Assembly (NCBI RefSeq): GCF_002234675.1
Contig: NC_019864.2
Span: 21,516,582 to 21,580,581, forward strand
DNA length: 64,000 bases
Direction: 5' to 3'
Source: Oryzias latipes
Taxonomy: Eukaryota; Chordata; Actinopteri; Beloniformes; Adrianichthyidae
The notes below the pieces were generated by a model. That model was not told the DNA's origin. It did no database searches and was given only the letters and a program-made list of their open reading frames with translations. Below are positions 1 to 10,957 of the stretch, piece after piece. The translations under genes were made by a program, and so were the position numbers. The first letter of the stretch is position 1, and each line of letters begins with the position of its first letter.

Positions 1-142
1 TTATGCTACATTTTCTTTGTTCTTGTTTTTTTTTTTTTTATTATTCTTAGTCTTTTTTCCCCTCTGCTGTCAAGTGCTATGGTGACAAACAAATTTTCCC
101 ACGTGTGGGATCAATAAAGTATTTCTGATTTCTGATTTCTGA
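1..142 (+). repeat. 3' tail of a fish LINE/SINE-type retroelement
   Basis: A T-rich stretch leads into 'gtgggatcaataaagtattt' followed by short tandem copies of 'ctgattt' (about 118-142). A 'gggatcaataaagta' segment ending in a short tandem tail is typical of 3' ends of teleost non-LTR retroelements, recalled from experience rather than searched. The element is cut by the window edge, so its family cannot be fixed. Confidence 0.5.
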
Positions 143-1187
143 ATCCAGCATGCTGAGAGAAATGTGCAACTGCTCACTTTCACATTGATTTTAGCTCATT
201 TATTTGGTCATTTAAGTAATTACCATTAACTATCCGAGATAACTCCATACCCTCCAGCATTTTATTTCTTTGATATAAAATCTAAATTCCATAACAATAA
301 ACAAAGTAAAATAAAATAAAATAAGACATCGCAGAAAAATTTGCTAAATGTGAAGCCATTTTAGCACTAGTAACTAATTAACCAACCTTTGGCAACACCT
401 TTTTGTGAGGATTAATTTTCATATCTGAAAACCTCAAAGTAAAAAATAACATTAAAATCTGCTAAATTTGAACAAAACATTAGAACCTTTTGGCCCCCAG
501 TTGAACCTATCATTGTTTATGAAATCATTCATAAATAAGGCTGAATAAGTCCTACAACATTTCAAGTTTTAGGTTTTGGACTCAACCTCAATTCTCATGA
601 TTCCCTCTGATGTCAATAACCTTTTGTAAATTTCTCACAATGTTAAAAGTGTTCTGCTTACAAAGTTCTACGTTTGCAAAAACAAGCCCAAACCATTAGT
701 CTTCCACCTCCATGCTTCACACCTGGTTCAGATGTTCACTCAGTCGCCCACTACTGAGAACATTTAAAAGTTGGAGAATTTCCATATTTCTTGCTGTAAA
801 ATTGATTTATTGGGAAATGATTGTGTAGTAGTCTTTTGCTGATTTAGTGTAAGAAGCTTTTACACGGTGAATATTGATGTCTTTCCCTCCTTGAATTTTC
901 TGGATAATGACACTGCCATTAGCTAAAACACGCTCAACAAACGTTCTTAAAATCTTTACGGCTGTTTAAAAGATTGTATTCTTCTGGAAAAACTGTGAAG
1001 GTTAAAAGATTACCTAAATTAGGTCTTTTAACAAAAATAATTTTTTGTCAAACTAGTCCTGATTGAGTATAGATTTTCTACGAACTAAAATAGTTATATT
1101 ATTTCAAAGTGTTTGAAAAGAGAGTTAATTGTTTACAACAACAAAGGGTAGAGTAATGGTGGAAGAAAAATGCTAAAAGTTTTAAAG

Positions 1188-1189
<2 letters not shown>
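143..1189. other. AT-rich intergenic DNA upstream of ric8b, no gene seen
   Basis: About 1 kb with no coding frame of convincing length or composition. The stretch around 590-790 ('cttccacctccatgcttcaca') resembles old DNA-transposon sequence seen in fish, but no terminal repeats were found, so no family is claimed. Confidence 0.4.

Positions 1190-1246
<57 letters not shown>
1190..1246. repeat. (TTA)n microsatellite
   Basis: About 19 uninterrupted ATT/TTA units end just before the ric8b promoter/5' UTR. A long pure array this close to a start site is likely to be length-polymorphic. Confidence 0.95.
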
Positions 1247-1248
<2 letters not shown>

Positions 1249-1413
1249 CTTCCGTCTACTAGGAACATGGGAGTTCGTGTCCGCTCATGGACGCAGGCAG
1301 GGCTGTAGTTTCCCTTTGACAGCAGAGACTCGGTTAGCCTGACAGCTAGCTGCTCAGCACTCAGCGCTAACGGCAGATATAGGCGAACTGCTGTGTTGTT
1401 CAGAGAGGCCAGA
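1247..1413 (+). promoter_or_regulatory. ric8b: Probable ric8b promoter and 5' UTR
   Basis: Composition shifts abruptly from the ATT repeat to CpG-containing sequence. An ETS-type site 'cacttccg' lies at 1247-1254 and no TATA box is evident. The ric8b start codon follows at 1414. The exact transcription start is unknown. Confidence 0.5.
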
Positions 1414-4400
1414 ATGGATTTGAAGAATTTTCTGGCACAGCTCGACGCAGCCAACGAAGATGACACAGAGAGGCTTTTGCAGCAGTATAACCGAGAGGTC
1501 AGTCTCTGTGAAGATATTCATTGTAAACCAAAACAAACAATTTTGCTAACATTAGCTGGCTAGCTACATACTAGCTAGCCGTGAGTTGACTGAAAAGCTG
1601 CTGGCTGACCTGGAATCACGCTGAGCTGAGATTTTAGTTTGTCATAATCTTATTTGTATATTTATTTATATGTATATATATTGGACACTTCATTACTGAT
1701 GATTGGAGGGATGATAGAGACATTCAGAGACAATCCTGTTGTAACCTCTGCTCAGGCAAATATCATGCTGATGAGAAAATTCAGTATGTGTTCTCTTCAC
1801 GTGAAGTGTTCCCTGTTCAGAGTTTACTGCACTCCTCTGTATACGGCTCCTCTTTGGTGAAACTATGGAGGTGGGACATTCCGTGAATTCTTAGTGGCCT
1901 ATATTATAACGATGCTTTAGGCTTCTGCTACGGGTGCCCAGGTGGTACAGAGCCAGTCAGCTGTTTGTGGATGCTCACATCCCCACCTGTGAAGCACTAC
2001 TGTGTAAGCTTACATACAGCCTCATGGAACGCCTGGACAAATCTAAGAATTTAATTATCATGTCTCTGACTGATCCCAAAAGAAGCTCCTGCTGCTACAC
2101 TTCCGCCTTGAGGAAACACTGGATACAGCGATTATACTCTTTTTCATTTTATTTTATTATGTATGTTGTATTTGTATCTTTTTCAATGGACTGCACCCAA
2201 GTCTGAAATAAAGTGAATTATAATAAAAACAAGTAAGCACTGCATTGTTACACTGCTCCCAGTCCCAGCGTAGTTGCTATAATATGCTCCCTGGATACTT
2301 TATCATTCTCATAGCACTGAAAGTATTTGTTTAATCCATTATTTCAATCCTCCTGATGTGTCTCAATGCCCTCTACTAGGTAGTTTTTGCTTTTCTTCTA
2401 CTAAACATTTAAACCCAAAGATAAGAGCTTTGTTCCAGAATGATCTTGTTTCTGTTTCATTAGCTACTTTTTGATTAGGCCTATTTTATTTTAATGCAAT
2501 GAATGGGAAAAGGACTGGTCGTTAACACACATTCTTTTGAACAAACGAGGTCAAATAGATCTCATTCAAACTGATAGACAACTTCTATCCAGCAAAACAT
2601 CACTTATCTAAATTTAAAGTTGATTTTAAACACTAGTTTCCGCCAGAAGAAGCCTGATTTAGACCTGATTTCTTTTGGTCATGTCTATTCACCTTTAATT
2701 CCTGAAAGAACATCCACATATTCATCCTATTCACAAAAGCAAATCTTCTAACAAACAGCTTGGACTTAACTCTCACTTAAGATGGAACTCTAGCAAAATT
2801 TGAACACAATATCCTTCCTTCCTTCCTTCCTTCCTTCCTTCCTTCCTTCCTTCCTTCCTTCCTTCCTTCCTTCCTTCCTTCCTTCCTTCCTTCCTTCCTT
2901 CCTTCCTCCCTCCCTCCCTCCATCCCTCCATCCATGTTCTAAACCACACGGGGCTGCTGGAGCCTATCCCGGCCTCTCGTGGGTGAAGGCTAGGGACATC
3001 CTGGACAGGTTGCCAGTCTGTCGCAGGGCCACAGATCACACACCCATGAACGCTCACATTCACACTTAGGGGCTATTTTGAGTAACCATTTAACCTATGA
3101 AAACAATTTCCTCTAAGAAAAATAGAAAGGCTAAAAAAGATACTTAAACAGATACTTAAACCGCACTCTCAGTTTTTGTTTATTTTTCGTTTGTTGGGTT
3201 TTTTGTGAATTGTTATTTAATGTTCCTTTTTATAGGTATTTTTTAAGTATATAAGAATAATTACGTCAAACAAGTTTTTGAGTAGTGCTGTGTTTTTGGA
3301 CAGTTTTTTTTGGCATGTATTTTTGAATTGTATATTTCCAAATGATCAAAAAAATATGTGTATAATAAAGGAAGTTATCTTAAGAAGAGATGAATGAACA
3401 TCCTTTTTGTTTCAGAACACTCAGACTTTCACTTTTGACCAAAAGGAAGAAACTCTGCGGATTGTAAGTCTCTTTAACTTAACAGGATGCTATTAAATGA
3501 CAGCATAGACACAACAATAACTTAATTTTTTTATCTGTCATTGCAGAAACTCTGTGAGAGAGTGCTAGCAGTCCTTGGGAGACAGGTTCAGCCCACCTGT
3601 CAGAAAACCTGCCTGGAGACGCTCCGCATCTTGTCCAGAGACAAACATGTCCTGGCACCTGTAGCCACCAGAGAAGGCATGCTGATTCTAGCAGGCATGG
3701 CGAGGCTGCGTACTGGACAGGAAGACGGTGACGACCAGGAGAACCCTCAGGGATACACGCAGTCACAGGAAGAGGAGAGAGTGGTGGTGGAAGCCTTGAA
3801 GTGCTTGTGTAACGTGTTGTACAACAGTCCTGCAGCGCAGCAGGTTAGTGTGGATGTTCACTTGGATCGCGGTCTGTGTGCCAATCTGCGCACAGCCAGA
3901 ACATGGCACCACGAAGTGGGCTTGTTCACCCTGCGCCTCCTCTTCTTGCTTTCTGCCCTCCGGCCTGATGTGAGGGGTGTTTTGAGGAGCAAATTGGACG
4001 CTGTGAAACTGCTGACAGAGGTGCTGGAGCACACTCTGAATGTGAACTGGGTCGGCCCCTATGAAGCTGCCTGTCCAGGTCCGGAGGTCCTGCTCCTGCC
4101 CACAGAGAGTAACGAGAGAGCCATGGAAGCGCTGAAGGCCTTGTTCAATCTAACGCTGTCAGAGGCTCGGAATGAGGTGAGCGTGCTCAACCATGTTAAG
4201 TGATGGTGACACTTCATCATGACTGCACATTAATTAAAGTATCATTTTATTTAGTTTTTGCAAGTCTTCTTTAATCAGGATGGGTAAATGACCTAAATGT
4301 TTATTTTTTACTACTTTTAGGAGCGAAACTTAAAGGTTTTTAAAAACACTACACATTTGAGGAAGCAAAGTTTTAATACTTTGCTTAGTAATTTAATTTT

Positions 4401-7400
4401 TTTTTTCCATCCATACAAAAGTAAGATGTAAACAAATCTACTCTCATGTCTCCCTAATCGGTCAGATCTGAGTCTCCTTTCATTTCATTTTACAATAGAA
4501 GAATAAGCTACCATTCTGCTTTCAATTTCTGGAAATCTTTTCCAAAAAAAACCTTTTTCTTTTCAAATAATTTTGTTAACTTTCCAATAAATAGCTTTGT
4601 TAATCGGCCAGAGCTAAACTTAAACAAAGGTTTACCTGTCATCAGTCAGAATCAGTTCTGTTATTTGTCTGAGAACTCTGTCAGCTGCTCCGATGAGCCG
4701 CTGATGGTTGGGATGAGGTCTTGGATTTTTATTCAGTTTTCTTCAACACCTGACATTTTCAAACAGTCTTTGTACATAGATCATCACAAACTAGAACTCG
4801 GGAAAATATGTTTTCAAGACAGGGTCCTTAAACGTGCTGCTGGCTATGATAAAACTGAAAAAAAAAAAACTGGAATTAAACATGGTTTTTGTCTCTTTTC
4901 TACTTTCACTAAAACTCTTGTATCGGAAAAAAACCCTGTATGTTTACATTGAAAGTGTCAAACAGTTGTGCTAAATTTAAGAACGATTTCATATTTATTG
5001 TTTTACTAAATGACACCCGGCTTAGTATTGGCTAACTGAAAGCTTTTTGTCAATGTTACTTGCTTATTTGTGACCCAAAAACCGAGGTTTGAACCGAATT
5101 GCAAAGAAAAGGGAATCGTTGCATCTCTAGTTAAAACTGCACTTTCCTTTAAGGCTTTTAACAAACTGTGTTGAACTGAAATCAACTTGTTTTTTTGAGT
5201 AGATTCAATTTAGTTTATCTGAAGCTAAACTGCCTTCTTGTTTTAATTAAAGCTGATTTGGTTTTTGATCAATCCCAAAGTTGAGTATTGAATCTTTCTT
5301 AGTTGTTTTGTCTTGGGTTTATATGTTCAATAAATAAAAACAAAGGTTTAAATATTGATGTTATCCAACATTTGTATGTCAGGAAATCAAATATTGGCAA
5401 AAATCCATTTTTGTGCTTTTCTACTTTCAACAAATTCTTTAATGCAAATCTTGACGTCTTAAACTAACTTTAAAAAATGTGTTCTGTTTTGGAACTCTTC
5501 TGGATAAATAAAAGTTTTAACAGATGTGGCTAAAACACAATTTCTTTTTTTATTTTAAAAAAAGTTGGATTTTGCTTTAATTTAAAAATAACTTTGCTGG
5601 ACTCCATTGTTTGACAGTATATTTTAAACATTTGTGTCATTTTATGTTATTTGAACTCGGAGGACACAGAAGTGCAAATGCAGCTTCTAACAGTGTAAGT
5701 CCAAACAGATGTAGATCTTAGGATCACTTCCGTCCTCCTAGATTTCCAGACCTCATCTTTCTCCCATGTTTTTAGCTCCCATAGATCTTTTTTTAAGCTT
5801 TTCTGTAGTTAAGGAAGTATTTTCTGTTACTACCTTTAGAAAACTGTTTGGACTGAATATGTTTGGCTCCACAGGAGGATCAACACCAGTTCCGGCTCAT
5901 CGCTGCTATCCTTCGTCACCTGTTGCTGCTGAAGACGGAGACGGAGGAGAAAACAGAGGAAGCACACAGGTGGGAAGCTCTTCCTCACTTCCCCCAGTGT
6001 CTTTCAGAGGAATACCTGGTGGCCTCATATATGAATTGTTTTTCCCAATTTTGCATGTTTTCAGCTTTTTAAATCTCAACTAGATTATCTGGGTTAGAAA
6101 CACAGCTCCGTTGTTTTTATGTCCCCAGTCATGCCGTCAACCTGCTGAACAACCTGCCCGTGTCCTGCCTGGATGTCTTGTTTGATGTGCCCGTCCAGGG
6201 AGGTGTGGACAATCACGGTGGGAAAAACATGGAGGCGGTGCAGGTGCTGCTTGACTTCATGGAGGGCAGAATTGACAAGGTAAAGTCTTTCATGTGAGCT
6301 TTGTCCTGAACTACCCGCCTTTGTTCACATTGAAACTGTTCACATTGAGTGATTCATTCATTTTCTAACTCCCTGTCAGTATGTTTCACTCACTCCTCTA
6401 AATTCAGCATGAATCACATAATTATTATACTGTAGATAATTACAGTACAAGGTGAAATGACACCATCACACAGTCAGAGGAACTTTGGGCTCTTTCACTT
6501 CTTTGCAGTGAAAACTAAAGCAAATAAAAAAACAAAACAAAGAAATTTGGCAGGAATACTGAGAAAAGTGTAGAGAGCTGGTTGGCTGAAATGTTGGGAG
6601 GAGCCTCCATCCCACTGGAGGACCTCATCATCAGCTGAGTTTTAAAAGGACTCATTTTTAATAATAAGAAGGTTCTTTAATCTGATTTAAACACTTTGAG
6701 CTCCGAAGTAAGTTAGAAATGGAGTCAATTGTCTCTTTTTGGTGAGACACAGTGCTACTTCTGTTGTTATTGGATTTATTTATCAACACTCAATACATTT
6801 TTTTCTCACAACAATGAAATAATTTACAATAAATAGTTTTAGTTTGAGGAAAGGGGGCAGACATGGGGACGACGTAATAGAATTTGGGACTTCTGCTCTA
6901 TGCTTTTGTAGAAGAAAGAATGTATCTAATCTGAAATGGAAATGACATTTCTGTTGTGTTTTTTAGCGTACAGGAACTTTTCCTGCAGTCTTCAGCCTTC
7001 TATAATTGATGATTGTGGCTCTCCTGTCCAGATCTTTACTCTGAAATGTGTTTGTTACTCTGAGCAGGGCTCCAACTACAAAGAGGGACTGACGCCTGTG
7101 CTCAGCCTCCTAACTGAAGGATCCCGATGCCACCGGGAGATCCGCAGATACATCAAAGCTAAGGTACCGTAGCAGAGCGGGTGTAATGAAGAGCGTAGAT
7201 CACATGGCAGGATTATTGAGACCTTCTTACCATCTGCTGACATGAACTGGTGGAGGTCCCAGAGTCCTAAACCACAGAACTATGGAACAACATCTGGACA
7301 TCAAACTTCTGCTTCTTCAGGTTCTCCCCCCACTGAAAGACGTGAAGAATAGACCAGAGATCGGCACCACCATCCGGAACAAACTGGTCCGCCTCATGAC

Positions 7401-9404
7401 ACACGTGGACATGGGGGTGAAGCAGACGGCGGCGGAGTTCCTCTTTGTCCTCTGCAAGGAAAGCGGTGGGTGGAGGGAGCAAAGAAGAGCATGACAGTGG
7501 CGTTTGTGAAACCACAATTCTGTAAACGGGCTGTAATCTTTCAGTGGACAACCTGTTGAAGTACACTGGATACGGAAACGCGGCGGGACTACTGGCAGCT
7601 CGAGGGCTCCTGGCAGGAGGAAGAGGAGACACTCAGTACTCTGATGATGAAGACTCAGACACGGAAGAATACAAATCTGTCAAACCTTTGTCAGTGATGA
7701 GATTCATGAGCAAAACACCAATATAACTATGAATGAGTTTGATGCTAAGGGTCAATATCTCCTTGCAGTATCAACCCAATCACGGGGCACATTGAGGAGC
7801 CCATGCCAAACCCCATTGAGGAGATGACAGAGGAGCAGAAGGAGTACGAAGCTGAGAAACTGGCAAACATGTTCGTCAAGCTGAGCAGGTAACAAACAAA
7901 AACAAGTAAAAAGAAAGAAAACAAAACAAGAACCTCTTTTCAGTAGACAGAATTCCTTTTTTAGGCTGAAAATCCACAGAATACCACAGAGGTCATGATG
8001 GAAAGTCTTCTGTGAACTTTGAGGTTCCCCTGTTGCAGCAGCTTCCGCCTGTTTATCATTACCTCTGCTGCAGTTGTTGACCTTTCCTCCGTGAGCCGAG
8101 GCTCTTCTCTCCTGCACAAAAGTGACAGTGAGCTCTCTCCATGTCAACCACTTCATCACAGGAAGAATCTTTTCAATTAGGCCCCGACTCCCAGCACACC
8201 ACCGCAGTCGGCTGCAGGAAAGGCTGCTGCTGCTGCATCATTACCACCTCTACATTAATTATCACCTAATTGGCGAACGCCCCGCCACATTCAGCTTTTT
8301 AATAAGACGTCCCTGACTTTATTCTCCTCGTACACGAGGAGCCAAACGCCGAGCTGAGCCGGAGCTGGACAAAAACTGCTCAGCCGGATAAAGATGAAGA
8401 GACACGGGTGGATAAATGGGGGAGACAGAAGAAAGCTGACCTCGTCATTGTTGGGCTAAAGAGGGCGTTGAGCTGTAATGAGACTCGCCGAATAAAAAGA
8501 TTCCTCTGAGGCTACTTTCTTTTCTTTCCCAATAAGGATGCAGCCATAACAGGGAGGTGCTTCTATTAGCGCAGGTGCTAAGGAGCTCGCTCAGCACCCT
8601 CCAAGAATGTGCTCCTCTAACTGTGTAACTGCTCCTCCAATTATCCCACATCCTCAAGCCCCCTGCTGCACCTCAACCAGTACACCTGCCAGACTCGCAG
8701 TGAAAGCTTAGGTTTTTTAATCAAACTGGAATAAATAATGTGTATTTATGTTTTTATTCTACTACAGGTAGTCAGAATAATGATAAAAAGTCTTAATTTA
8801 TCACTTATGACTCTTCTTATTCTCTTAATATTTCATCTTTTAGGTAAAATACCTTCTTTCCATCAGTCAGAAGCTACTCTGTGTTCTGTAAATTGCTCTT
8901 TTTAAAAATCTTCTTTTGGCATTTTTTTCAGAAGAAATGACAGTGCAGGGGTGTTGACACACAGTGCAGGTATAATTGGATTAGGTTGAAGGGGTGGTGG
9001 CCACTTTGAGGAGATTAGTCTGAGCACTGATCCTGTAATTAAACTGCAGCGGGAAAGGAGGGAGCGAGGGAGGATGGCCAGACAGGGCCAATTGTCCATG
9101 AGAGGGGGGTTGTGTGAGGGTCCTCGAGTTGTGTCTGAAAGAAGAGTGCAAACATGTAGCAGTCAATGCCCTCGTTAAGGCTGTCCTTACATACAAAAGA
9201 TTTCTTTTTACTCTTTGAGACATTTCTGCAGCGTTGTGGTGCCACTCTCCCACATCCACCACAGTTCATCCGACCTTCTCACTCTGTCTTCACAGCAATA
9301 ACGTCATCCGACCGATGGGCGTCAGGCCGGACGGGACGCTAGCGCCTTTAGAGGAAACCCTTTGCGATCCGCCCGAGGAGAACCCAGATTCAGACTCTGA
9401 CTAG
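1414..9404 (+). CDS. ric8b: ric8b: Ric-8B, chaperone and nucleotide-exchange factor for G-alpha (Gs/olf class)
   Basis: Cytosolic armadillo-like protein that folds and activates nascent G-alpha subunits. Coding exons: 1414-1497, 3416-3463, 3547-4176, 5875-5969, 6129-6279, 7068-7163, 7321-7465, 7545-7689, 7769-7888, 9296-9404. All have AG/GT borders and the phases agree throughout (1623 nt, 540 aa; the human protein is of similar length). Diagnostic blocks: '[11 protein letters not shown]' and '[12 protein letters not shown]' in exon 3, '[11 protein letters not shown]' in exon 6, '[12 protein letters not shown]' in exon 7, '[18 protein letters not shown]' in exon 8, '[20 protein letters not shown]' in exon 9. 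The C-terminal half matches RIC8B rather than RIC8A, for example '[14 protein letters not shown]'. The C-terminus 'PDSDSD' looks like a CK2-type acidic site. Exon 5 lacks a linker of roughly 35 residues that I recall in human RIC8B. The start is the first ATG of the exon; acceptor-donor joins were inferred by eye. Confidence 0.93.
1654..2232 (+). mobile_element. 5'-truncated LINE 3' end (CR1/L2/Rex-like) in ric8b intron 1
   Basis: One frame encodes a typical C-terminal tail of a fish non-LTR ORF2 after the reverse transcriptase: '[20 protein letters not shown]' and '[20 protein letters not shown]' (about 1937-2130). Upstream residues such as 'YNDAL' sit in a neighbouring frame, so the copy is decayed. 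A short 3' UTR with 'aataaagtgaattataataa' ends it near 2232. The family assignment is from remembered motif similarity only. Confidence 0.65.
2813..2935. repeat. (CCTT)n microsatellite grading into CCTC and CATC
   Basis: Long pure CCTT array (2813-2906) followed by CCTC and CATC variants. It adjoins a fish dispersed repeat that commonly begins with a CATC array, so the microsatellite probably grew from the edge of that repeat. Open frames across it on both strands are low-complexity artefacts. Confidence 0.95.
2936..3105 (+). repeat. Teleost dispersed repeat, 'ggagcctatcccggc' type
   Basis: Contains the remembered hallmarks of a very common fish repeat: 'gctggagcctatcccggc', 'acaggttgccagtctgtcgc', 'cagggccacagatcacac', 'gctcacattcacacttaggg', 'agtaaccatttaaccta'. 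The class (DNA element fragment or other) is uncertain. Confidence 0.7.
8030..8700. promoter_or_regulatory. Candidate conserved non-coding enhancer block in ric8b intron 9
   Basis: Within an otherwise AT-rich 1.4-kb intron, this stretch is GC-richer, lacks simple or dispersed repeats, and is dense in homeodomain-type cores ('acattaattatcacctaatt' near 8253-8272), CAGC and GCTGC motifs and CpGs. No frame is open long enough, or coding-like enough, to be an exon. Composition alone suggests a developmental enhancer; conservation was not tested. Confidence 0.4.
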
Positions 9405-9628
9405 CACAGCAGCTCGTATCCAGGCTTACAGGCTGAGCACACTGGGTAGGGGGGGGCAAAAACATCCAGACCTGTGTCCCATGTCAAGGGCTGAACCCTT
9501 CTGTGGATTCTCCGAAGTGAGCTCTTGTAGCATACCAAACAACCGGCATGGCGTCTGCTCAAAGGCACAAAAAGTTTCAACTTCAGGGGCAGACTTAGAC
9601 GCACTAAAAGTAAAGTGAATGTATTTGT

Positions 9629-9653
9629 GGGGGGGGGGGGGGGGGGGGGGGGG
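9629..9653. repeat. 25-nt poly(G) run in ric8b 3' UTR
   Basis: An uninterrupted run of about 25 G lies 225 nt past the stop codon. In the mRNA it could form stacked G-quadruplexes. Its exact length may also be an assembly artefact. Confidence 0.85.
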
Positions 9654-10425
9654 CAGACATAAATATTAGACTTTTGTTTTTCAGGCCGCATTTTGAGTAT
9701 TTTTGTTTAGCTGTTCTGGTGAATCTCAGAGGGTCCAGTCATGAGGTGGGACATAGCTGAGACGTTGTGATGGCAGTCAGCCATTCTAGGAGGGGAGGGG
9801 TCTGATCTGTGGCAGGAAGACGGTCATAATGGATCTGAGGCCTTCATGGTTATCGTTGCTTCACTCGTTTTCCCGCTCCTTCCGCTGAAGCTCTTAGCAT
9901 CATTCTGACCATAAACGCGGTTTGTTTATCCAACTGAATCATTCCTTTTACGTCTTTGCATCACATTTTTCTGTCAGATGCACTTCAGAATTGTAAAAAT
10001 GTTCAACTTCCTGTTTCAAAAGACTATCATGTTTAAACTAAAGTAAATTTCTTATTCAGATGGTTAACCTGCATGATGCTTAATTAGAACATGTTTGGAT
10101 TAAAAAAAAAATACTTTGCACAAACATGTTGCTCGACTTTAGTTCCTTTTTGTTATCGGATGGAAGTTTGGCTGATAAGTGACTTTTTGCTGGTTACAAT
10201 CTATAAATGGAGTATTGCTTTATCTAAAAGGATGTGACATGAAAGAAAATCTGGAATTGTGTGAAGCGGTTTCTCATTCCTGGGAATCACCACTACTGCC
10301 TGCTTACAGGAAAAAAAAATCTAGCTGTTCACTCTGAATTTGTTCTTTCCTAATCAAATGTTTTTACTCTAAGCCTTGAAAAGTCAAACATTTGTTACAG
10401 TTTCCTGTTATTTTTATTTATTTGT

Positions 10426-10431
10426 AATAAA
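10426..10431 (+). terminator. ric8b: Probable ric8b poly(A) signal
   Basis: AATAAA about 1.0 kb past the stop, followed by T/GT-rich 'tgttgtcttgttctc', a fitting downstream element. It lies only about 350 bp from the converging sirt3 signal. Confidence 0.6.
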
Positions 10432-10474
10432 TCCGTTGAGAGATGTTGTCTTGTTCTCTTCATGATGCTCCATG

Positions 10475-10685
10475 TAACCCTTGTGCTATCTTAGATGACT
10501 CCACCCTTACATTGACGTGTTCTTCCTACCATGACAAAGGTGGATAAAGGTGGAAAGATTTCATGTAATCCATGGACACCAGTGAAGATCACAAATCATT
10601 GAAGAAAAAAGGTTCAGAGCACTGTCTAGTGGGTCTAGATGACCCAACTCCCAACGGTAAAGTGCCTAGGATAGCACAAGGGTTA
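10475..10685. mobile_element. MITE of 211 bp between the converging ric8b and sirt3 3' ends
   Basis: Inverted termini 'taacccttgtgctatcttag' (10475-10494) and 'ctaggatagcacaagggtta' (10666-10685) differ at one position. Both ends are flanked by 'catg', which is either a 4-bp target duplication or an extension of the inverted repeat, since CATG is its own reverse complement. There is no coding capacity. It is a short non-autonomous DNA transposon of undetermined superfamily. Confidence 0.8.
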
Positions 10686-10775
10686 CATGTGAGAACATTT
10701 TTTTGGTTTGTTTTTGTATTTCATTGTAAAGAAAGGGAACACCACAGATATTAACAAGATACTATTGTCTCAGTC

Positions 10776-10781
10776 TTTATT
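10776..10781 (-). terminator. sirt3: Probable sirt3 poly(A) signal
   Basis: TTTATT on the + strand reads AATAAA on the sirt3 strand, about 180 nt past the sirt3 stop. Confidence 0.55.
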
Positions 10782-10957
10782 AAATACTGTTAAAATTATA
10801 GTGCATTTTCAATAAAACTATTTGCCTTAGATATAGAAAACAGGAAACATTTGCTAGTGTCCTGCGTCTCACTTAAATTAAACATTTCCATGATCAAACG
10901 TACTAAACAAGACTGGAGATGAGCTCCAATCACTTCAACAGAGAGACCTGATCTGGA

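Noticed and set aside
1934-2206. 90-aa frame in ric8b intron 1 as a host gene
   Set aside because: Its sequence is the C-terminal end of a fish non-LTR retrotransposon ORF2 with a retroelement 3' tail.
2813-2935. CRISPR-like regular arrays (also 42211-42289)
   Set aside because: Contiguous short tandem repeats without spacers in a vertebrate genome: microsatellites.
2773-3069. Open frames on both strands over the CCTT array (GRKE and LPSF repeats)
   Set aside because: They are translations of a tetranucleotide microsatellite and a dispersed repeat, with no initiation or splice context.
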